Shown: one piece after another, positions 63,784 to 64,000 of the stretch
Position numbering within the stretch: the stretch's first letter is position 1
How the letters are laid out: every line of letters starts with the position of its first letter
Assembly (NCBI GenBank): GCA_934140285.1
Contig: CAKPBI010000011.1
Span: 1 to 64,000, forward strand
Reading direction: 5' to 3'
Source: an uncultured Bacilli bacterium
GTDB taxonomy: Bacteria > Bacillota_I > Bacilli_A > ML615J-28 > CAG-313
DNA length: 64,000 nt
The notes under the pieces: generated by a model
The model's database searches: none
What the model saw: the letters and a program-made list of their open reading frames with translations, nothing else
Told to the model about the DNA's origin: nothing
Position numbers and translations under genes: made by a program

Positions 63784-64000
63784 ATGCTAATTAGTTTTAA
63801 GGTAAGAAATGTATTATCATTTAAAGAATTAACTGAATTTTCAATGGTATCTGGCCCAACAAACAAAAATGGAGAAAGATTAACCAATTGTAAAGATTTC
63901 AAACTTTTAAAATTTTCTGCTGTTTTTGGTGCTAATGCATCTGGTAAAAGTAACTTTGTTTATGCCTTCAAAGCAATGAAGAATATTGTAACCCTTTCCA
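63784..64000 (+). CDS. AAA_15-type ATPase, N-terminal fragment (cut by window end)
   Basis: Only 72 codons are visible. MLISFKVRNVLSFKELTEFS is the typical opening of the AAA_15/RloA-like ABC-ATPase group, followed by Walker A GANASGKSN (49-57). Members are often found in defence units with an endonuclease-like partner. Shine-Dalgarno ggaaggtg and a perfect promoter precede it. The rest of the gene and its neighbour are outside the window, so a defence role is only a possibility. Confidence 0.75.
   Translation, partial: MLISFKVRNVLSFKELTEFSMVSGPTNKNGERLTNCKDFKLLKFSAVFGANASGKSNFVYAFKAMKNIVTLS

Overview
The window is a strongly AT-rich chromosome segment from a Gram-positive, low-G+C bacterium of the Bacilli (Bacillota). 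Pointers are the PolC-type replicative polymerase, a type B (Bacillus-like) RNase P RNA, a T-box leader before alaS, the alaS-ruvX-DUF1292 gene order, and truB-ribF and rpsO-pnp neighbourhoods. TGA serves as a stop codon, so this is not a Mycoplasma-type code. A full aromatic pathway and pilus genes argue against an extremely reduced genome. A gut-type relative of Erysipelotrichales or RF39-like Bacilli would fit, but the species cannot be fixed from the window alone.

Layout. 1-4.5 kb: three displaced RHS C-terminal tips sharing the same core sequence, each with a small gene behind it (candidate toxin/immunity modules). 4.8-10.3 kb: an ImmA/IrrE-like metalloprotease with a C-terminal HTH, then cyclophilin, AlkD-like glycosylase, Fe-alcohol dehydrogenase, MscL, a zinc-ribbon membrane protein and ribosomal protein L33. 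10.4-14.5 kb: an FtsK-like protein that has lost its ATP-binding motifs, RarA, two YbjN-like paralogues and a tRNA. 14.7-28.3 kb: a two-component system with an HtrA lipoprotein (CssRS-HtrA-like), an ABC-F protein, PolC, a BAX-inhibitor protein, a MATE exporter and an AI-2E-type permease. 28.4-33.1 kb: two large paralogous membrane proteins with tandem YjbR-like domains, one carrying a very long coiled coil. 33.1-37.2 kb: T-box, alaS, ruvX and two DUF1292 genes, one with a His/Cys tail. 37.3-41.1 kb: Mrp, TmcAL, a ZIP transporter and small hypotheticals.

41.3-48.0 kb: a membrane-embedded LuxR-type regulator, then a seven-gene type IV pilus/competence-like operon. 48.1-54.1 kb, minus strand: a complete six-gene shikimate operon (aroA-aroB-aroC-[chorismate mutase-AroE-AroK fusion]-aroQ-aroF) leading to prephenate. 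54.1-63.6 kb: a DUF368 transporter, truB-ribF, two DUF4143-type ATPases inserted before rpsO-pnp, a DegV protein and rnpB. A truncated AAA ATPase closes the window.

The most unusual items are the YjbR-domain membrane/coiled-coil pair, the FtsK-like pseudo-ATPase, the RHS tip array, the membrane LuxR regulator beside the pilus operon, and the trifunctional aromatic-pathway fusion. Start codons were moved to the ATG/TTG best placed behind a Shine-Dalgarno sequence wherever the longest frame had a poorer site. All functional calls come from reading motifs and remembered family features, not from database searches.
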